A DNA stretch of 64,000 nucleotides from Hymenobacter negativus (GTDB taxonomy: Bacteria; Bacteroidota; Bacteroidia; Cytophagales; Hymenobacteraceae), in NCBI RefSeq assembly GCF_016056375.1, contig NZ_JAEDAE010000006.1:124001-188000 (forward strand). The letters run 5' to 3'. Within the stretch, counting starts at the first letter, position 1; each line of letters begins with the position of its first letter. The notes below the pieces were generated by a model. It made no database searches. It was given only the letters and a program-made list of their open reading frames with translations, and was not told where the DNA came from. The translations under genes and the position numbers were made by a program. Below are positions 34,259 to 43,454 of this stretch, one piece after another.

Positions 34259-34933
34259 TTACACGCTCAGGTAGCGCAGGAGAGCATCGTAGCGCTCCTG
34301 CTCGTCATCGTTGGCCACGGCGGTGCCGCTGAACTGAGCCGTAACCACGTAGCCAAACCGCTCCAACGTGGCCGTGATGCGGGTCAAGCTGTCAGTATTG
34401 AGCTTTAAGGTGAGGCGAATGCGATGGGGGTCGACTTCGTCCTGAGCAACCAGGGCGCTCATGATTTTCGCGTTGTTTTCCTCAACGTAACGGCTGATTT
34501 GAGTGAGCGAGTAGTCGCGCTCCTCCATAGTAAGGACGATGATGCCGCCCAGCCCGCCGGCCGGCTGCTGCCCGAAGGCGGCCAGCGCATCGGCGATGGT
34601 GACGACGCCGGCGTACTCGTGGCGCTCATCGACCACGGGCACGAGCTGAATTTTATTTTCAATGGCCAGCTCCATTACGCGGTAGAAATGCTGGTCGGGC
34701 CGCACGTAGGCATCGGCGTAGCCCAGGGGGAGTTGCGAAAGGGGGGTTTCGGGGTCGTCGAAATCGGCGAGGTCGGCTTCGGTGACGAGGCCGCGATATT
34801 GACGATTGTCGAGCACGGGCAGTTGGGCCACGTGAAACTCATCGAGCCAGCGCGCTGCCTTGCCCGCCGAATCGGTGCCCTTCAGGGGCGGAATCATTTC
34901 GTTGAGGAGGTCTTCGGCAAGCAGGGCGGGCAT
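34259..34933 (-). CDS. CBS-domain protein with C-terminal ACT-like domain
   Basis: This is a 224-aa soluble protein. Two CBS motifs form a Bateman module at about 1-125 (HVAQLPVLDNRQYRGLVTEA and KIQLVPVVDERHEYAGVVTI). The C-terminal 90 residues have an ACT-like beta-alpha pattern (GGIIVLTMEERDYSLTQISR, IRLTLKLNTDSLTRITATLE). It probably senses an adenine nucleotide or amino acid. In Bacteroidota this gene is typically found just upstream of nadK; here an Omp85-like gene is inserted between them. Confidence 0.85.
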   Translation of the reverse strand: MPALLAEDLLNEMIPPLKGTDSAGKAARWLDEFHVAQLPVLDNRQYRGLVTEADLADFDDPETPLSQLPLGYADAYVRPDQHFYRVMELAIENKIQLVPVVDERHEYAGVVTIADALAAFGQQPAGGLGGIIVLTMEERDYSLTQISRYVEENNAKIMSALVAQDEVDPHRIRLTLKLNTDSLTRITATLERFGYVVTAQFSGTAVANDDEQERYDALLRYLSV

Positions 34934-35068
34934 ATGCGTAGCAGTTTAAGAGGGATGAGGTATAGATGCCGAATTGGGTGAAAAGAAATAATTGAAAGGC
35001 ATAAATTATCACCGGGCAGGTGATGGAATAGTGAACAACAATCGAGCCGGCAGAAGGATATCGGCCTT

Positions 35069-35851
35069 TTAGGCAGCCAGGACCGGGGTGGCTTCGGTAG
35101 TACGCAGAAAATGCCGCAGGTAGGCATTGAAGCCGGCGGGGCGCTCCATCATGGGGGCGTGGCCGCAGTGGTCGAGGAAGCGCAGCTCGGCGTGGGGCAG
35201 CAGGCGCTCGAACTCGTGGGCCACGGGCGGCGGCGTGATGGTATCGTTCAGGCCCCAGACCAGGAGCGTGGGCACAGCGATTTTAGCCAGCTCCTTGCTT
35301 AGGTTGTGGCGCTGGGCCGAGCGTGCGATGGCAATGATGCGCAGGCACTTGGCGTTAGAATTGGTGACATTGAACACTTCGTCGACCAATTCCTGAGTAG
35401 CTACTTTGGGGTCGTAGAAGGTATAGCCCACCCGCTCCTGCACGTAGGCGTAGTTGCCACGCTTGGGAAAGGAGCCGCCCATGCTGTCCTCGAACAAGCC
35501 ACTGCTGCCGGTGAGCACCAGCCGACTGACGCGGGCCGGGTTTTTCAGGGTGTAGACCAGGGCGATGTGGCCACCAAGGGAGTTGCCCAGCACGGTGAAA
35601 CTGGCTGGCAAGGCAAGGGCCTTCACGAAGCCTTCGACGTAAGCCACCAGGCCCGGCACACCGGCCTGGGTGAGGGGCATGTCATAGACGGGCAGCAGGG
35701 GAATGATGACGCGGTAGTCAGGCGCACACTCCTGCACCACGTCCTGCCAGTTGCTTAGGGCCCCGAACAGGCCGTGCAACAGCAGTAGCACCGGCCCCTG
35801 GCCTTCATCCACAAATTCGTACCCGTGCTGGTGCTGGCGGCGCAATTCCAT
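35069..35851 (-). CDS. Alpha/beta-fold hydrolase
   Basis: This is a 260-aa hydrolase with oxyanion motif LLLLHGLFGALSNW, nucleophile elbow VLGNSLGGH (Ser91), acid WGLNDTITPP (Asp203) and DHCGHAPMMERP (His231). All three catalytic residues are present. It resembles MhpC/pimeloyl-ester-type hydrolases; the substrate is not predictable. The ATG at 35851 is chosen. A TTG at 35866 would overlap the stop of the amidotransferase gene by 4 bp, so coupling is possible. Confidence 0.85.
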   Translation of the reverse strand: MELRRQHQHGYEFVDEGQGPVLLLLHGLFGALSNWQDVVQECAPDYRVIIPLLPVYDMPLTQAGVPGLVAYVEGFVKALALPASFTVLGNSLGGHIALVYTLKNPARVSRLVLTGSSGLFEDSMGGSFPKRGNYAYVQERVGYTFYDPKVATQELVDEVFNVTNSNAKCLRIIAIARSAQRHNLSKELAKIAVPTLLVWGLNDTITPPPVAHEFERLLPHAELRFLDHCGHAPMMERPAGFNAYLRHFLRTTEATPVLAA

Positions 35852-35862
35852 CTCGTTTTTCC

Positions 35863-36459
35863 TCAATTACCGGCGGTTTTGGCAATGATACAACAGCGGA
35901 GCCAATTGCCCAAAATTGCCAGTCCGTGCGGGGTGAGCAGGGCTTCGGGATGGAACTGGACGCCGTAGAGCGGCAGCGTGCGGTGGCGCAAGGCCATAAG
36001 CTCGGGCCGCGGGCCGGTGGTGTGGGCCAGGGCTTGGAGCACAGCCGGCAGGGGCTCGCTGAGAATGAGCGAGTGGTAGCGCGTGATGGGCTGCACAGCC
36101 GGCAGGCCGGCAAAAAGCGGCTCGGCGGTATCGCAGCGCATATCGGTGACTTTGCCGTGCATGGGGCGGGCGGCCCGCACCACTTCGCCCCCGAAAAACT
36201 CGCCCAGCGCCTGGTGGCCCAGGCACACGCCCAGCATGGGCACTTGCCGATGAAACGCTTCAATAACGGCCGGCATCACGCCGGCTTCGGCCGGGGTGCC
36301 GGGGCCGGGCGACAGCACGAGGCCATCGAAGGCGGGTACGTCCAGCTCAGCCAGCGGTACGTCGTTGCGGCGCACCACTACTTCGGCTTCCAACTGGCGC
36401 AGGTAGTCGGCCAGGGTGAAGGTGAAGGAGTCGAAATTATCGAGCAGCAGGAGACGCAT
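35863..36459 (-). CDS. Glutamine amidotransferase of anthranilate/aminodeoxychorismate synthase
   Basis: This is a 198-aa class I amidotransferase that supplies ammonia for p-aminobenzoate or anthranilate synthesis. It shows LLLLDNFDSFTFTLADYL, LSPGPGTPAEAG, the nucleophile in LGVCLGHQALGEFFGG (Cys79), and VQFHPEALLTPHG (His170, Glu172). No TrpE or PabB partner is nearby, so PabA versus TrpG cannot be decided from context. The isolated position favours a PabA-like or shared role. Confidence 0.88.
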   Translation of the reverse strand: MRLLLLDNFDSFTFTLADYLRQLEAEVVVRRNDVPLAELDVPAFDGLVLSPGPGTPAEAGVMPAVIEAFHRQVPMLGVCLGHQALGEFFGGEVVRAARPMHGKVTDMRCDTAEPLFAGLPAVQPITRYHSLILSEPLPAVLQALAHTTGPRPELMALRHRTLPLYGVQFHPEALLTPHGLAILGNWLRCCIIAKTAGN

Positions 36460-36533
36460 TGATTATTTACGGAAAGGGAACAGAGTATAAGGAACGATGA
36501 AAAAACTTATTCCCAACCTCTTATTCCTTATCC

Positions 36534-37064
36534 CTAGTTTTTCACAAAGGCCGTCCGCATTCGGGCCAGCAGGTCCTGCCCGATGGGCAGCACGTAGCCC
36601 GTGATTTGCAGGGCCAGCGGGGTGGCTTGCCGCACGATGGGCAGCACCTCGGAGCCGGCCATCAGATTTGGGGAGAGCAGGTGCAGACCGGCCAGACCGG
36701 TGCCGTGCAGCAGCAGGCTGAGGCCGAGTATCCACTTGAGGACACCGGCCGCGCCGCCCAGCAGGTTGTCAAGCACGCCCAGCGGGGTGAGGTGCACGGC
36801 CGTTTTAAGCAGGCCGCCCAGCAGGTGCACGCCCCACATAATACCCACAAACACCAGCGCAAAGGACACCAGCGGCAACAGTCCGAAGGCATCGCCTACG
36901 TATTGCCGCACGAGCGGCACGGCCGCCGAAAGCAGGCTCAGTCCGCCCACCACTCCCAGCACGAAGGCCAGCAGCGAAACCACTTCCAGCACCAGCCCAC
37001 GCCGGTAGCCTTTCACGGCCCCGATGCCGAGCGGAAGAAGCAGGAGAATGTCGAGGGCAGTCAT
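36534..37064 (-). CDS. CvpA-family membrane protein
   Basis: This is a 176-aa protein with four TM helices: 5-22 (DILLLLPLGIGAVKGYRRGL), 28-47, 60-83 and 102-122. The pattern MTALDILLLLPLGIGAVKGY, RRGLVLEVVSLLAFVLG and LGVLDNLLGGAAGVLKWILG is typical of CvpA (colicin V production) proteins. The role in envelope maintenance is inferred from the family. An inverted repeat starts 4 bp upstream of its ATG. Confidence 0.85.
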   Translation of the reverse strand: MTALDILLLLPLGIGAVKGYRRGLVLEVVSLLAFVLGVVGGLSLLSAAVPLVRQYVGDAFGLLPLVSFALVFVGIMWGVHLLGGLLKTAVHLTPLGVLDNLLGGAAGVLKWILGLSLLLHGTGLAGLHLLSPNLMAGSEVLPIVRQATPLALQITGYVLPIGQDLLARMRTAFVKN

Positions 37065-37068
37065 GTTT

Positions 37069-37157
37069 GGGGTAAGAGGGTATGGGGATAGGAGGGCAGG
37101 CGGTATTCATAACAGGCAGCAGACTCCTGCCCTCCTACCCCCACACCCTCTTACCCC
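37069..37157. repeat. Inverted repeat with 32-bp arms between yqeY and cvpA
   Basis: The arms 37069-37100 and 37126-37157 pair over 32 bp. The two imperfect pairs are A-C on the plus strand and therefore G-U in minus-sense RNA, the direction of both flanking genes. The last base is the first base of the yqeY stop codon; the other end is 4 bp from the cvpA ATG. Confidence 0.88.
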
Positions 37158-37618
37158 TACAAATTCGTGTTGTTTAGCAGGTGCCCTAGTACGTCGGATA
37201 TGCGCTTGCCGTCGGCCTGGCCGGAGAGCTCGCGGGCGGCCACACCCATCACCTTGCCTAGGTCGGAAGGACCGGTGGCACCTACGCGCTGGATGATGTG
37301 GACCAGCTTTTCCACCAAATCGGCCTCGGTGAGCTGGGCGGGCAGGAATTCTTCGATGATGGCCAGTTCGGCCAACTCGGTTTCTTCGAGGTCGGAGCGG
37401 AATTGCTCTTTGTAGATGGCGGCGGCGTCGCGGCGCTGCTTGGCGGCTTTGTTGAGGAGCTTGAGCTCGGCTTCGGGCGTGAGGCCGGCTTCGCTGGCTC
37501 CCTCAGCGGTTTCGGCCAGCATGATTTGCGATTTGATGCTGCGCAGGGCGGTGAGACGCACCTTGTCTTTGGCGAGCATGGCCTGCTTGATGGCGGTGTC
37601 GATGGTGGTTTTGAGCAT
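37157..37618 (-). CDS. GatB/YqeY domain protein
   Basis: This is a 153-aa soluble helical protein: MLKTTIDTAIKQAMLAKDKV, RLTALRSIKSQIMLAE, KQRRDAAAIYKEQFRSDLEE, EFLPAQLTEADLVEKL and GPSDLGKVMGVAARELSGQA. It matches the YqeY family, related to the tail domain of GatB amidotransferase, which binds tRNA. Free-standing YqeY has no settled function. The ATG at 37618 is chosen by homology. It is co-directional with cvpA. Confidence 0.92.
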   Translation of the reverse strand: MLKTTIDTAIKQAMLAKDKVRLTALRSIKSQIMLAETAEGASEAGLTPEAELKLLNKAAKQRRDAAAIYKEQFRSDLEETELAELAIIEEFLPAQLTEADLVEKLVHIIQRVGATGPSDLGKVMGVAARELSGQADGKRISDVLGHLLNNTNL

Positions 37619-37815
37619 AAGGCGGGTTGGTGAATTAATGGATTGGTGGAATGGTGAGGTGGTGCCTGGAGCATACCCCACCGATGCAGGTCGGTGCGGA
37701 CCGACGTAAATTTCGCCCTAAAGCTACGGCGGCCCACCCGCAAGCCTACTTTCCTGTTTTATTGGTCGCATTGGCTTCAGCTCGCCAATCCACCATCCCG
37801 CCAATTCACCTTCCC

Positions 37816-38529
37816 ATGACCAAGCTCAGCGTTAACATCAACAAACTGGCCACCCTGCGCAACGCCCGGGGCCACAACCGCCCCGATATCCTGCAAGCCG
37901 CCCGCGACATTGAGCGCTTCGGGGCCGAAGGCATTACGGTGCACCCACGGCCTGATGAGCGCCACATCCGTTACCAGGACGTGCGCGACCTCAAGCACAT
38001 TGTGACCACCGAGCTGAACGTGGAGGGCAACCCCACCCCCGACTTTGTGGCCCTGTGCCGCGAGGTGCGCCCCGAGCAGGTGACGCTGGTGCCCGATGCG
38101 CCCGACGCCATTACCTCCAACGCGGGCTGGGAAGTGGTGATGCACCAGCAGTTTCTGCGCGAAGTAGTGGCCGAGCTGAAGTCGTTCGGGGCCCGCGTCA
38201 GCATCTTCCTCGACCCCGACGTGAACCTGGTGGAAGCCGCGGCCGCCACCGGCACCGACCGCATCGAACTCTACACCGAAGCCTACGCCGTGCAGTACCT
38301 CGCCAACCGCGAAGCCGCCGTGGCCCCCTACCGCGCCACCGCCGCCCGCGCCGGCCAGATGGGCCTGGGTGTGAACGCCGGCCACGACCTCGACCTCGAC
38401 AACCTGGCCTGGCTGCACCAGCAGCTGCCCGAGTTGGCCGAAGTGAGCATCGGCCACGCCCTGGTGTGCGATGCCCTGTACCTGGGCCTCGAAAACACGG
38501 TGCAGCTGTACCTGCGGCAGCTGAAGTAG
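37816..38529 (+). CDS. pdxJ: Pyridoxine 5'-phosphate synthase
   Basis: PdxJ condenses 1-deoxyxylulose 5-phosphate with 3-amino-2-oxopropyl phosphate to PNP in vitamin B6 synthesis. The 237-aa TIM barrel shows [77 protein letters not shown] and [12 protein letters not shown], with the conserved acid/base residues. The ATG at 37816 is clear from alignment. selU follows 68 bp later and may be co-transcribed. Confidence 0.96.
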   Translation: MTKLSVNINKLATLRNARGHNRPDILQAARDIERFGAEGITVHPRPDERHIRYQDVRDLKHIVTTELNVEGNPTPDFVALCREVRPEQVTLVPDAPDAITSNAGWEVVMHQQFLREVVAELKSFGARVSIFLDPDVNLVEAAAATGTDRIELYTEAYAVQYLANREAAVAPYRATAARAGQMGLGVNAGHDLDLDNLAWLHQQLPELAEVSIGHALVCDALYLGLENTVQLYLRQLK

Positions 38530-38597
38530 CCCAACCAGAGCTGGCGCAGCCGCCCGACGGCCCGCCATCCTTCCCAAACCCACGTACCACCGCAGCT

Positions 38598-39638
38598 ATG
38601 CCCCGCCACTCGCTTTCCGAATTCCAAAACCTCCCCTATCCGATTCTCGACGTGCGGGCTCCGATTGAGTTTGCGCAGGGCCACGTGCCGGGCGCGCTCA
38701 GTCTGCCGCTGTTTACGGACGAGGAGCGGGCCCGCATCGGCACCGCTTACAAGCAGGTGAGCCAGGAGCGGGCCGTGCACCTGGGCCTGGAGTTTTTCGG
38801 GCCGAAGATGTCGGCGATGGCCAAGCAGGCCAAAAAGCTGGTACCCGGCAAGGAGGTGCGGCTGCACTGCTGGCGCGGCGGCATGCGCAGCGGCGCGGTG
38901 CTGTGGCTGCTGGAGCTGGCCGGCTTCAAAGTGCACCTGCTCGACCACGGGTACAAGGAATACCGCCGGGCGGTGCTGGATTCGTTCGCGCAGCCCCGGC
39001 AGTGGCGGGTGCTGGGCGGCCTCACCGGCAGCGGCAAAACCGACGTGCTGCACGAGTTGGCGGCCACGCCCGGCCAGTACGTGCTCGACCTGGAGGGCCT
39101 GGCCCACCACAAGGGCTCCGCCTTCGGGGCCATCGGGCAGCCGGCCCAGCCCACGCAGGAGCAGTTCGAAAACAACCTGGCCGCCGCCCTGGCCCAGCTG
39201 CCCACCGATGTGCCCATTTGGGTGGAAGACGAAAGCCGGCAGATTGGCCGGCTCACCATTCCGGCCGCGTTGTTTACCCAGTTGCACGCCGCCCCGCGCT
39301 GGGTGCTGGAAGTGCCCCGCGCCGCCCGCGTAGCCAAGCTGGCCGCCGAGTACGGGGCCGAAGACCCGCAGCTGCTGGCCGAGGCCATTGAGCGGCTGCG
39401 CAAGCGCCTGGGTGGCCTGGCCACCCAGCAGGCGCTGGCTGCCGTGGCGGCCGGCGACTTCCCGCTGATGGTGGAGCTGGTGCTCGATTATTACGACAAG
39501 ACCTACACCCACGGCCTGGCCCCACGCCCCGAAGAACCTCCCCGCACCTTTGTGCCCGTGGCCGGCTGCGATGCCGCCCAGAATACGGAGCACCTGCTCA
39601 GGGCTGCATCTGCAACAACGGCCTCAACGTCGCACTAA
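38598..39638 (+). CDS. selU: tRNA 2-selenouridine synthase (MnmH)
   Basis: SelU converts 2-thiouridine at the wobble position of Lys, Glu and Gln tRNAs to geranylated and then 2-selenouridine. The 346-aa protein has an N-terminal rhodanese domain with catalytic Cys91 in VRLHCWRGGMRSGAV and a P-loop domain with GLTGSGKT at 141-148, plus WVEDESRQIGRL and the C-terminal VLDYYDKTYTHG. All key residues are present. No selD is visible in this window, so selenium supply cannot be judged. Confidence 0.94.
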   Translation: MPRHSLSEFQNLPYPILDVRAPIEFAQGHVPGALSLPLFTDEERARIGTAYKQVSQERAVHLGLEFFGPKMSAMAKQAKKLVPGKEVRLHCWRGGMRSGAVLWLLELAGFKVHLLDHGYKEYRRAVLDSFAQPRQWRVLGGLTGSGKTDVLHELAATPGQYVLDLEGLAHHKGSAFGAIGQPAQPTQEQFENNLAAALAQLPTDVPIWVEDESRQIGRLTIPAALFTQLHAAPRWVLEVPRAARVAKLAAEYGAEDPQLLAEAIERLRKRLGGLATQQALAAVAAGDFPLMVELVLDYYDKTYTHGLAPRPEEPPRTFVPVAGCDAAQNTEHLLRAASATTASTSH

Positions 39639-39779
39639 AAGAACTGTCAGTCGATAATGCGGTCGTGTTTCGGCGCGGCATCGTAATTTGTCCCCTGAAT
39701 CAGCATTATTGCTCTTACCTTTCTTCCATCCTCCTGCCAGTTAAATCATCTCAATATTTCCCACTTTTCCTCTTTCTTC

Positions 39780-42700
39780 ATGTTAACAAACTTACAGAGC
39801 CGGCTTAAACGCGCCGGGCGGCTGTTGCCGTTTGCGCTACTGCCGTTTGCGGCCCATGCCCAATTGGGCTACTCCTCAGCAAACGCGGTTAACACCGCAG
39901 GTACTTACACCGACCTGGGCACCACGGGCACGGTCATCGCCACTAGCAGCACCGATGATGCGAACTCGGCGGCCCAGCCTTTGGGCTTCACCTTCACGTT
40001 CAACGGCACGGCGTTCACGGATTTTGTGCTGAACACCAATGGCTACGTGAAATTGGGTACTGCGGCTCCTTCCGCGGCCACCCAGATTAACCCCATTGGC
40101 AGCGCCGACCCGCTGGATATTAACATCGTAGCGCCGCTCTCGAACATCGACCTGCAAACGTCGGCCACGGCTACGGCCGAATACCGCGTCTTCACTTCCG
40201 GCACCGCGGGCAGCCGCGTAACCACCATCCAGTGGAAAAACGTGGCGGATAAGCTTTCGGCCAGTGCTCCGGCACAGTTCGCGTCGATGCAGTTTCAGTT
40301 GAAGTTTTACGAAACCTCTAACCGAATCGAATTTGTGTACGGCACTTGGGTGGCCGGCACCGGTACGGCCACCGGCCAGCCGTTCCTGGTGGGCCTGAAG
40401 GGCACGACCAACGGCCTCGCCGACCGCCTGCTGGGTTCCAAAACCAGCAGCGCAACGGCCTGGACGACCACGACCTTCACGCCTGGCACCGTGGCCACTA
40501 CGCTGCCCACGCACTTTGTGCGAAACACTTTCCCGCCCGATGCCGGCCGGACCTACCGTTTCCTGCCCACATCGGCCAACGATGCGGGCGTAGTTAACAT
40601 CCAAACGCTGGGCACCGTGTCAAGCACCTACGGGTCGCCGGTGACGGTTAGCGCTTCTATCCGCAACGCGGGCAGCAACGCCCTAACCGCGCTGCCCGTC
40701 ACGCTGACGGTAGCCGGAGCCACTACGTTTACCAACACCCAAACGGTAGCCAGTCTGGCTGCCGGGGCCAGCACCACCGTTACGTTCACGGCCTATCCGG
40801 TAACTACGGCCGGGGTGAATACGCTGACGGTAAGCGTACCTGCTGATGACAATGCCACCAACAACTCGGCTACTTACAGCCAGACTGTAACGGCCGCCAG
40901 CCAGGGCTATGTCGACACGACCCAGCCTTTTGCAAGCACCGCCGTTGGGATTGGTGCTGCCAACGGGGTATTGGCCGTTAAATATTCTACTTCGACTGCT
41001 GCCGCTGTCACCAGCATCACGCCTACTTTCACGGGGGCTGGCTCAGGTGCTACCACCTATCAGCTGCAGGTGTACGCGGCTGCGGCCACGGGCCCTGGCG
41101 CACTGCTTTATACCTCTGCCACGCTCACCCGGCCTACCGTTACGGGCCCGGTGGCTACTGCCATCCCGAACATCCCGGTTACCGGCAGCTTCTACGTAGC
41201 CATCAAAGAGCTTGACAACAACCTGGGCCTGGGCAACCAGGTAGAAGACCCGCTGCGCGCTGGTACGTTCTTCTTCACCACCACCGGTGGCACTACCTGG
41301 AATGACATCAGCGCCACCACGCTCAAAACCCGCCTGGCCCTGGACGTAACCCTGGGCGCCCCGGCGTCGTGCGGCACCGCCACGGCCCTGACCACTACGG
41401 GCATCACCAGCACGGCCGCTTCGGTTGGCTTCACCGCTCCTAGCGGCGCCACCAGCTACACGGTAACGTACACGCCCACCGGCGGCCCCGCTACCACCGT
41501 TACTCCGGCCCCTACTGCTTCGCCTATTGTCTTGTCCGGCCTCTCCCCAGGCACGACTTACACGGTAAGCATCATCACGAACTGCGCCGCCGGCCAGACC
41601 TCGTCCGCCGCTACCACCACTTTCACGACGCTGCCCACCGCACCCGCCAACGATGACTGCGCCAACGCCATTGCGCTCACGGTTGGTACTACCTGCACCA
41701 ACACCCTCGGTACCAACCAGGGCGCTACTGCCAGCACGTCTCCAATCCCCGCGCCTTCGTGCGGTGGCCCCGCCCTTGGCCCCCTGGCCGACGTGTGGTA
41801 CACCGTGACCGTGCCCGCCAGCGGCAACGTAGCAGTAACCACGAGCGCAGCCACCGGTAGCCCGGTGGATGACACCGTGATTGAGATTTACTCCGGAACC
41901 TGCGGCGCCCTCACTTCGCTGGGCTGCAACGACGACAACCCCGCTGGCACAGACGGTTTCTCGGCCCTGAGCGTGACGGGACAAACTGCTGGCGCCGTCC
42001 TGTACGTGCGTGTGCGTAGCTACAATGCTACTGCTACCGGCCAGTTCAACATCTGCGTTACCAACCCGGTTACGCTTGCTAACGACAACCCGAGCGGTGC
42101 CATCACCCTTCCGCTTGCTGCCACCTGCACGCCCACCAATGGCACCAACGTAGGCGCTACCACCACTACGGTAAGTGGCTATGTCAACCCTGGCTGCGGT
42201 ATTGCTGCCAACCCGAAAGACGTATGGTTCAAGTTCACCACGGCTGCTTCCGGCGTGGGTAGCACCTCTGTTAACATCACGGTAACCGGCGCACCCGCCG
42301 GGCAGGTACGGGTATTCTCGGCCGCAAGCGCCGCGGGTCCTTTCACCTCGGTAGGTTGTGCCGCCGGCACTACCAACAACACTGTAGCGGCTCCTCTGCG
42401 CGTGGATGGCCTTACCCCCAGCACCACCTACTACGTTTTCGTGTCGGGCTACGGCTCCAACGATACCCAGGGTGCATTCACCATTTGCGCCGTAGGCCTG
42501 GCGCCACTGGCCACGCCCACCTATGTCACCCTGCCCTACACCGAAGGGTTTGAGGCTACTTGGGCAGATGATGCCTTGGCAACTCGCGATATCCCAACAG
42601 TTAACTGGCGCAACACCCCGGCTACCGGCAACAACTCCTGGCGCCGCGAAGACGACGGTTTTGCTACGCTGAGCGGCTCTTCGGCAAACTGGAGCTACCC

Positions 42701-43373
42701 CGACAACGAGCAGCCCACTACTGCCTTCCCCACCCCGCCCTACGTTACTCGTTCCAGCGTAGGCAGCCACTCGGCCCGCTTCCACTCGTTTGGTGCCGTT
42801 GACACGACCATTCCTGGCAAGCTGGACCTGTACGCCAACCTGAGCGGTACGGGTAACAAGCAACTGAGCTTTGACTTCATCAACCCGAGCGGTACCGACA
42901 AAGTCGAAGTTTTCGTGAGCACCGACGGTGGCCTCACGTTTGGTGCCACTCCGGTGCTCACCGCTACCACCAGCACTACTTTCACGAATAAAACCGTTAC
43001 CATCGCCAGCACTTCGGCCACTACGGTTATCCGTTTCCAGGCCACTTCGGACTATGGCAACGACGACATGGGCATCGACAACCTGCGCCTGGCCGTGGTA
43101 ACGGCTACGCAGAACGCTGCCCTGGCCGCTACCGTGAACCTGTACCCCAACCCGGCCCACCAGAGCTTCCAGCTCAGCGTGCCCACCAGCCTGCGCGCCG
43201 CTTCGGCCTCGCTGAGCAACACCCTGGGCCAGGTAGTACAGTCGCGTCAGCTGAACCTGCCCGCCGCTGGCGGTACCGCCGACTTCAACGTGAGCAGCCT
43301 CGCTCCCGGCGTGTACACGCTGACGCTGAAATCTGGTACTGACCTGGTAGTGAAGCGCGTGGTAGTGGAATAA
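39780..43373 (+). CDS. Large secreted T9SS type A protein with Fn3 and pre-peptidase-like domains
   Basis: This is a 1197-aa exported protein with an N-terminal signal sequence ending FAAHAQ. An N-terminal beta-sandwich (LGFTFTFNGTAFTDFVLNTN, a common Bacteroidota exoprotein start) is followed by a CARDB-like region (VNIQTLGTVSSTYGSPVTVS), an Fn3 domain (AASVGFTAPSGATSYTVTYT to FTTLPT), two repeats beginning ANDDCANAIAL and ANDNPSGAITL (about 670 and 790), and a jelly-roll around 940-1100 with WRREDDGFATLSGSSANWSY. The last 75 residues (VNLYPNPAHQSFQLSVPTSL to VKRVVVE) are a T9SS sorting tail. It is probably a cell-surface adhesin or structural protein; no catalytic motif is visible. Confidence 0.85.
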   Translation: MLTNLQSRLKRAGRLLPFALLPFAAHAQLGYSSANAVNTAGTYTDLGTTGTVIATSSTDDANSAAQPLGFTFTFNGTAFTDFVLNTNGYVKLGTAAPSAATQINPIGSADPLDINIVAPLSNIDLQTSATATAEYRVFTSGTAGSRVTTIQWKNVADKLSASAPAQFASMQFQLKFYETSNRIEFVYGTWVAGTGTATGQPFLVGLKGTTNGLADRLLGSKTSSATAWTTTTFTPGTVATTLPTHFVRNTFPPDAGRTYRFLPTSANDAGVVNIQTLGTVSSTYGSPVTVSASIRNAGSNALTALPVTLTVAGATTFTNTQTVASLAAGASTTVTFTAYPVTTAGVNTLTVSVPADDNATNNSATYSQTVTAASQGYVDTTQPFASTAVGIGAANGVLAVKYSTSTAAAVTSITPTFTGAGSGATTYQLQVYAAAATGPGALLYTSATLTRPTVTGPVATAIPNIPVTGSFYVAIKELDNNLGLGNQVEDPLRAGTFFFTTTGGTTWNDISATTLKTRLALDVTLGAPASCGTATALTTTGITSTAASVGFTAPSGATSYTVTYTPTGGPATTVTPAPTASPIVLSGLSPGTTYTVSIITNCAAGQTSSAATTTFTTLPTAPANDDCANAIALTVGTTCTNTLGTNQGATASTSPIPAPSCGGPALGPLADVWYTVTVPASGNVAVTTSAATGSPVDDTVIEIYSGTCGALTSLGCNDDNPAGTDGFSALSVTGQTAGAVLYVRVRSYNATATGQFNICVTNPVTLANDNPSGAITLPLAATCTPTNGTNVGATTTTVSGYVNPGCGIAANPKDVWFKFTTAASGVGSTSVNITVTGAPAGQVRVFSAASAAGPFTSVGCAAGTTNNTVAAPLRVDGLTPSTTYYVFVSGYGSNDTQGAFTICAVGLAPLATPTYVTLPYTEGFEATWADDALATRDIPTVNWRNTPATGNNSWRREDDGFATLSGSSANWSYPDNEQPTTAFPTPPYVTRSSVGSHSARFHSFGAVDTTIPGKLDLYANLSGTGNKQLSFDFINPSGTDKVEVFVSTDGGLTFGATPVLTATTSTTFTNKTVTIASTSATTVIRFQATSDYGNDDMGIDNLRLAVVTATQNAALAATVNLYPNPAHQSFQLSVPTSLRAASASLSNTLGQVVQSRQLNLPAAGGTADFNVSSLAPGVYTLTLKSGTDLVVKRVVVE

Positions 43374-43398
43374 CTTCCACCCGCTCCGCATTCCATCG

Positions 43399-43432
43399 AA
43401 AAGGGCTGACCAACTGGTCAGCCCTTTTTTTG
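43399..43432. terminator. Bidirectional terminator
   Basis: The perfect 12-bp stem aagggctgacca / tggtcagccctt has a 2-nt gap and a T7 tract. It lies between the convergent T9SS protein gene and the MoxR gene. Confidence 0.88.
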
Positions 43433-43454
43433 TAGCCCTTGCTTTGCTGAGCCC

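Noticed and set aside
36463..36533. Possible further inverted repeat between pabA-like gene and cvpA
   Set aside because: Only about 8 bp (ataaggaa) pairs cleanly; the rest is mismatched in ways not explained by wobble.
41043..43391. Antisense open frame of 782 codons opposite the large T9SS protein
   Set aside because: It mirrors the codon bias of the sense gene, which has a signal peptide, Fn3 and a T9SS tail; the antisense product is Gly/Arg/Val-rich with no domain.
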